Of a stretch of DNA of 64,000 nt, positions 59,881 through 64,000 are shown piece after piece (positions within the stretch are counted from its first letter, which is position 1; every line of letters begins with the position of its first letter). The stretch comes from Pectobacterium aroidearum. Its GTDB lineage: Bacteria > Pseudomonadota > Gammaproteobacteria > Enterobacterales > Enterobacteriaceae. The translations under genes were made by a program, and so were the position numbers. The notes below the pieces were generated by a model. The model did not search any database, was not told where the DNA came from, and saw only the letters and a program-made list of their open reading frames with translations. The DNA lies in the NCBI RefSeq assembly GCF_041228105.1, contig NZ_CP166097.1:4898001-4962000 (forward strand). Reading direction: 5' to 3'.

Positions 59881-59893
59881 TTGTTAAAGAGCA
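59881..59893 (-). promoter_or_regulatory. Spacer boxA (operon 2)
   Basis: TGCTCTTTAACAA on the minus strand, as in operon 1. Confidence 0.85.
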
Positions 59894-59941
59894 AAATACT
59901 TCGCAGCATACTGTTTCCAATACGCTCTGAAGTCTTTTTAA

Positions 59942-60017
59942 TGGTGGAGCTATGCGGGATCGAACCGCAGACCTCCTGCGTGCAAAGCAGGCGCTCTCCC
60001 AGCTGAGCTATAGCCCC
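59942..60017 (-). tRNA. alaT: tRNA-Ala (anticodon TGC)
   Basis: 76 bases with CCA, acceptor GGGGCTA/TAGCTCC, anticodon loop CTTTGCACG. In the 16S-23S spacer after tRNA-Ile. Confidence 0.96.
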
Positions 60018-60059
60018 ATCGTTGCTTACAGATACCTTAGATACCACTCACGGAAGAGT

Positions 60060-60136
<77 letters not shown>

Positions 60137-60209
60137 ATTAAGGTATTTCTGCTCGTTATTTTCATCAGACAATCTGTGTGAGCACTTCACTTAACGCACA
60201 TCTTCTTGG

Positions 60210-61749
<1,540 letters not shown>

Positions 61750-61898
61750 AAGATTTGTTTGATTTGCTGAACTCGTCAGCGATGCTCAAAGAATTAAAAC
61801 TGTTTATTCGTAATGAATTTACTGTTGTTCACTCTTCAAGACTTTTTATATCGTTAAGATACGGTCTTGTGAGTGCCCACACAGATTGTCTGATTAAA

Positions 61899-61911
61899 TT
61901 GTTAAAGAGCA
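61899..61911 (-). promoter_or_regulatory. Leader boxA (operon 2)
   Basis: TGCTCTTTAACAA on the minus strand between P2 and 16S. Confidence 0.85.
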
Positions 61912-61941
61912 GTGCCACATCTTCCGTGGCGCGGGCCGCAT

Positions 61942-62077
61942 ATATTATGCGTTTCCGCTGTGAAGTCAAGTCATTACTGACCGCCTTCGTTGAATCTTTT
62001 TCTGTCACACCAACTTCGTAAGTCGCAGTTGCCGTGTCAGTGGAGGCGCATTATAGGGACTTCTCGCCGCCTGACAA
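61942..62077 (-). promoter_or_regulatory. rRNA operon 2 tandem promoters P1 and P2
   Basis: P1: -35 TTGTCA (62077-62072), 16-base spacer, -10 TATAAT (62055-62050). P2: -35 TTGACT (61969-61964), 16-base spacer, -10 TAATAT (61947-61942). The P1 -35 equals that of E. coli rrnB P1 and differs from operon 1. The rest of 61750-62140 is rRNA leader and P1 upstream sequence. Confidence 0.88.
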
Positions 62078-62140
62078 GCGCTAAATGCAAAATAATTTTC
62101 GAATGGGGATTTTTTCAGCAAAGCGCAGTAAAAGACGCCG

Positions 62141-62680
62141 TTATGCGGGATTTTTCGCCGCTAATTGGGCAAAATCCTGTGCGAAACGGGCAACCTGCTG
62201 CCAGTCCGTATATTCAATCTCTTTCGTGCTATCCGTTTCGCCCCCCGTCATACGCATAATCAGTTGAATCATTACCCGATCAAACCATCGGTAACGTGGA
62301 TAGCGCAGAGCACCCGCAAACACACAACACAAATCTGGCTGCCACGGAGAGCTCAGCAGGAATTTACGTGTATAAGCATTGGTTTGTATTGTGCGCTTTT
62401 CTGGCTTACGTGCAGTGAGGTTCACGGAGAAGAATGCGCTGGGCAACTGTTGCAGAGAATCCAGGTGTTTACGGATAAATTGATTTACCGCAGGATGAAA
62501 GCGCCCATATCGAATCGATGCCCCAATCATCACCCGATCGTATTGGCCAAGATCGATATCATTCGCATTGAGTACATTAACAACATCACACTCCAGGGTT
62601 CCTTTCAGCGTATTTGCAATAGATGAGGCAATGGCTCTTGTTTGCCCATCCCGACTCGAAAACACGATCAAAGCTTTCAT
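62141..62680 (-). CDS. hemG: HemG: menaquinone-dependent protoporphyrinogen oxidase
   Basis: Encodes 179 residues with a flavodoxin-like fold: [16 protein letters not shown] binds FMN phosphate near the N-terminus, then [16 protein letters not shown] and [13 protein letters not shown] with the long-loop insertion typical of HemG. Oxidises protoporphyrinogen IX using quinone. Starts 21 bases after trkH, as in E. coli. Confidence 0.94.
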   Translation of the reverse strand: MKALIVFSSRDGQTRAIASSIANTLKGTLECDVVNVLNANDIDLGQYDRVMIGASIRYGRFHPAVNQFIRKHLDSLQQLPSAFFSVNLTARKPEKRTIQTNAYTRKFLLSSPWQPDLCCVFAGALRYPRYRWFDRVMIQLIMRMTGGETDSTKEIEYTDWQQVARFAQDFAQLAAKNPA

Positions 62681-62701
62681 TGTTCTTTATCCTTATGGGG
62701 A

Positions 62702-64000
62702 CTATTCGCGCCAGAAGGTTGGCGTAAACAGCACTAAAAGCGTGAACACTTCCAAACGACCAAACAGCATTGTCATTATGAGAATCCATTTCGCCGTATC
62801 ATTCATCGACGTAAAGTTCTCGGCGACAACACCTAGCCCCGGCCCCAGATTATTCAATGTGGCAGCGACCGCGGCAAATGCGGAGAAATCATCAACGCCT
62901 GTCGCAATGACGGCCAGCATACTGACAATAAAAACCAGCGCATATGCGGAAAAGAATCCCCACACGGCTTCAAGGATACGTTCTGGCAGCGCCCGATGAC
63001 CGAGCTTAATCGTATAAACGGCATTCGGATGCACTAGACGCTTCAGCTCACGCGATCCTTGCAGGAAAAGCAGCAGGATACGGATCACTTTCAGACCGCC
63101 CCCTGTTGAGCCCGCACATCCGCCAATAAACGCAGAGCACAGAAGCAAAACCGGCAAAAAAAGCGGCCACGATGCGATGCTGTCTGTCGTAAACCCTGCC
63201 GTTGTCGCCATGGAAACGACCTGGAAAAATGCCTGATTGATTGTCTGCATACCGCTGTCATAAACGTGGTGGAACCACAGGACAATCGTACATACGGCCA
63301 CCAGCGACAGCTGAACAAAAATAAACATGCGGAATTCTGGGTCGCGCCAGTATACCTTCAGGCTGCGGCCGCTCAGCAGAGCAAAGTGCAAGCCAAAGTT
63401 ACAGCCGGAAATCAGCAGGAATATCGCGATGATGGTATTGATCGTTGGGCTGTTGAAGTAACCGATGCTGGCATCGTGAGTGGAGAACCCGCCGACAGAC
63501 ACCGTAGAGAAGCTGTGCCCAATCGCATCAAATACCGGCATCCCAGCCAGCCAAAGCGAGACAGCGCAGGCGATGGTGAGTAAGAGATAAATCAGCCACA
63601 GCGTTTTTGCCGTATCGGCAATACGCGGGCGCATTTTGTTTTCCTTCAACGGCCCCGGCATCTCCGCACGATAAAGCTGCATCCCACCAACACCAAGGAT
63701 CGGCAGGATGGCAACGGCGAGTACGATGATCCCCATCCCACCAAACCATTGCAGCATTTGTCGATAAAACAGGATAGCTTTAGGCAGAGAATCCAGTCCG
63801 ACCAACGTGGTTGCACCCGTTGTCGTTAACCCAGAGAACGACTCGAAGAAAGCATCCGTCACGCCCAGATTAGGATGTTCAGCAAACAGGAAAGGCAGTG
63901 CACCGACGCTTCCCAGCACCGTCCAGAAGAGAACAACGATGAGGAACCCTTCACGAGACTTCAGTTCATGCTTCTGTTTGCGGTTTGGTAGCCACAGCAT
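62702..64000 (-). CDS. trkH: TrkH potassium uptake protein, N-terminus outside window
   Basis: 432 residues are present; the E. coli protein is 483 long, so about 50 N-terminal residues lie beyond the right edge, and the methionine at 64000 is internal. The selectivity-filter segments are seen (GLTTTGATTLVG, FSTVSVGGFSTHDA, SMATTAGFTTD, LNNLGPGLG) among repeated membrane hairpins. Works with TrkA to take up K+. Confidence 0.95.
   Translation of the reverse strand: MLWLPNRKQKHELKSREGFLIVVLFWTVLGSVGALPFLFAEHPNLGVTDAFFESFSGLTTTGATTLVGLDSLPKAILFYRQMLQWFGGMGIIVLAVAILPILGVGGMQLYRAEMPGPLKENKMRPRIADTAKTLWLIYLLLTIACAVSLWLAGMPVFDAIGHSFSTVSVGGFSTHDASIGYFNSPTINTIIAIFLLISGCNFGLHFALLSGRSLKVYWRDPEFRMFIFVQLSLVAVCTIVLWFHHVYDSGMQTINQAFFQVVSMATTAGFTTDSIASWPLFLPVLLLCSAFIGGCAGSTGGGLKVIRILLLFLQGSRELKRLVHPNAVYTIKLGHRALPERILEAVWGFFSAYALVFIVSMLAVIATGVDDFSAFAAVAATLNNLGPGLGVVAENFTSMNDTAKWILIMTMLFGRLEVFTLLVLFTPTFWRE

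Overview
The window is a piece of an enterobacterial chromosome, most likely a soft-rot Pectobacterium or close relative. The evidence is E. coli-like protein sequences throughout (RpoB, RpoC, EF-Tu, SecE, TrkH and ShiA are recognisable along their length), an E. coli-like gene order from trkH/hemG and murB through rpoBC and thi to purHD, and lineage-specific additions (aap amino-acid transporter, shiA between rpoC and thiH). The species call is inference; the order Enterobacterales is secure.

Layout. (1) 1-~4230: right end of an integrated phage-like or satellite element. It carries a P4-type tyrosine integrase overlapping a DUF6387-like gene, an AlpA-type regulator, a Rha/KilA-C antirepressor and small divergent ORFs. 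The left end lies outside the window. (2) 4411-7922: PEP mutase/isocitrate lyase family protein overlapping ada, an ASCH-domain protein and an endonuclease/exonuclease/phosphatase protein. (3) 8243-14228: two polar amino-acid uptake loci, a binding protein plus permease without an ATPase, then a complete aapJQMP set. (4) 14469-19957: rRNA operon 1 (minus strand, spacer tRNA-Glu), divergent from a PurR-box-controlled purHD. (5) 23197-34178: yjaH, hupA, yjaG, nfi, hemE, nudC, rsd and a TPP-riboswitch-controlled thiCEFSGH operon. (6) 34570-37851: lineage-specific insert with a MocR regulator, a DUF1127 protein and shiA, followed by an array of short hairpins. (7) 38178-52383: rpoC, rpoB, rplL, rplJ, rplA, rplK, nusG, secE, tufB and the thrU-tyrU-glyT-thrT tRNA cluster, all on the minus strand. 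(8) 52673-56417: GNAT protein, coaA, birA, murB. (9) 56533-62077: rRNA operon 2 (spacer tRNA-Ala and tRNA-Ile), then hemG and a trkH cut by the window edge.

How it works together. Most of the window is the transcription and translation core. Two rRNA operons in direct orientation bracket about 42 kb holding the RNA polymerase, ribosomal-protein, EF-Tu, NusG and SecE genes and four tRNAs. Visible control elements include rrn P1/P2 promoters and boxA, the L10 leader, the rplL-rpoB attenuator, a terminator overlapping the rplK promoter, a TPP riboswitch and a PurR operator.

Most unusual signals: a terminator hairpin that also covers the ribosome-binding site of the AlpA-type gene; a seven-hairpin intergenic array with a covarying repeat pair; a compensatory base-pair difference between the two 16S genes in helix 17; a long extra arm in the thiC riboswitch; and an integrase coupled to an uncharacterised gene. 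I did not find a clearly new multi-gene system. The int-DUF6387 pair and the hairpin-controlled regulator are the best candidates for follow-up.
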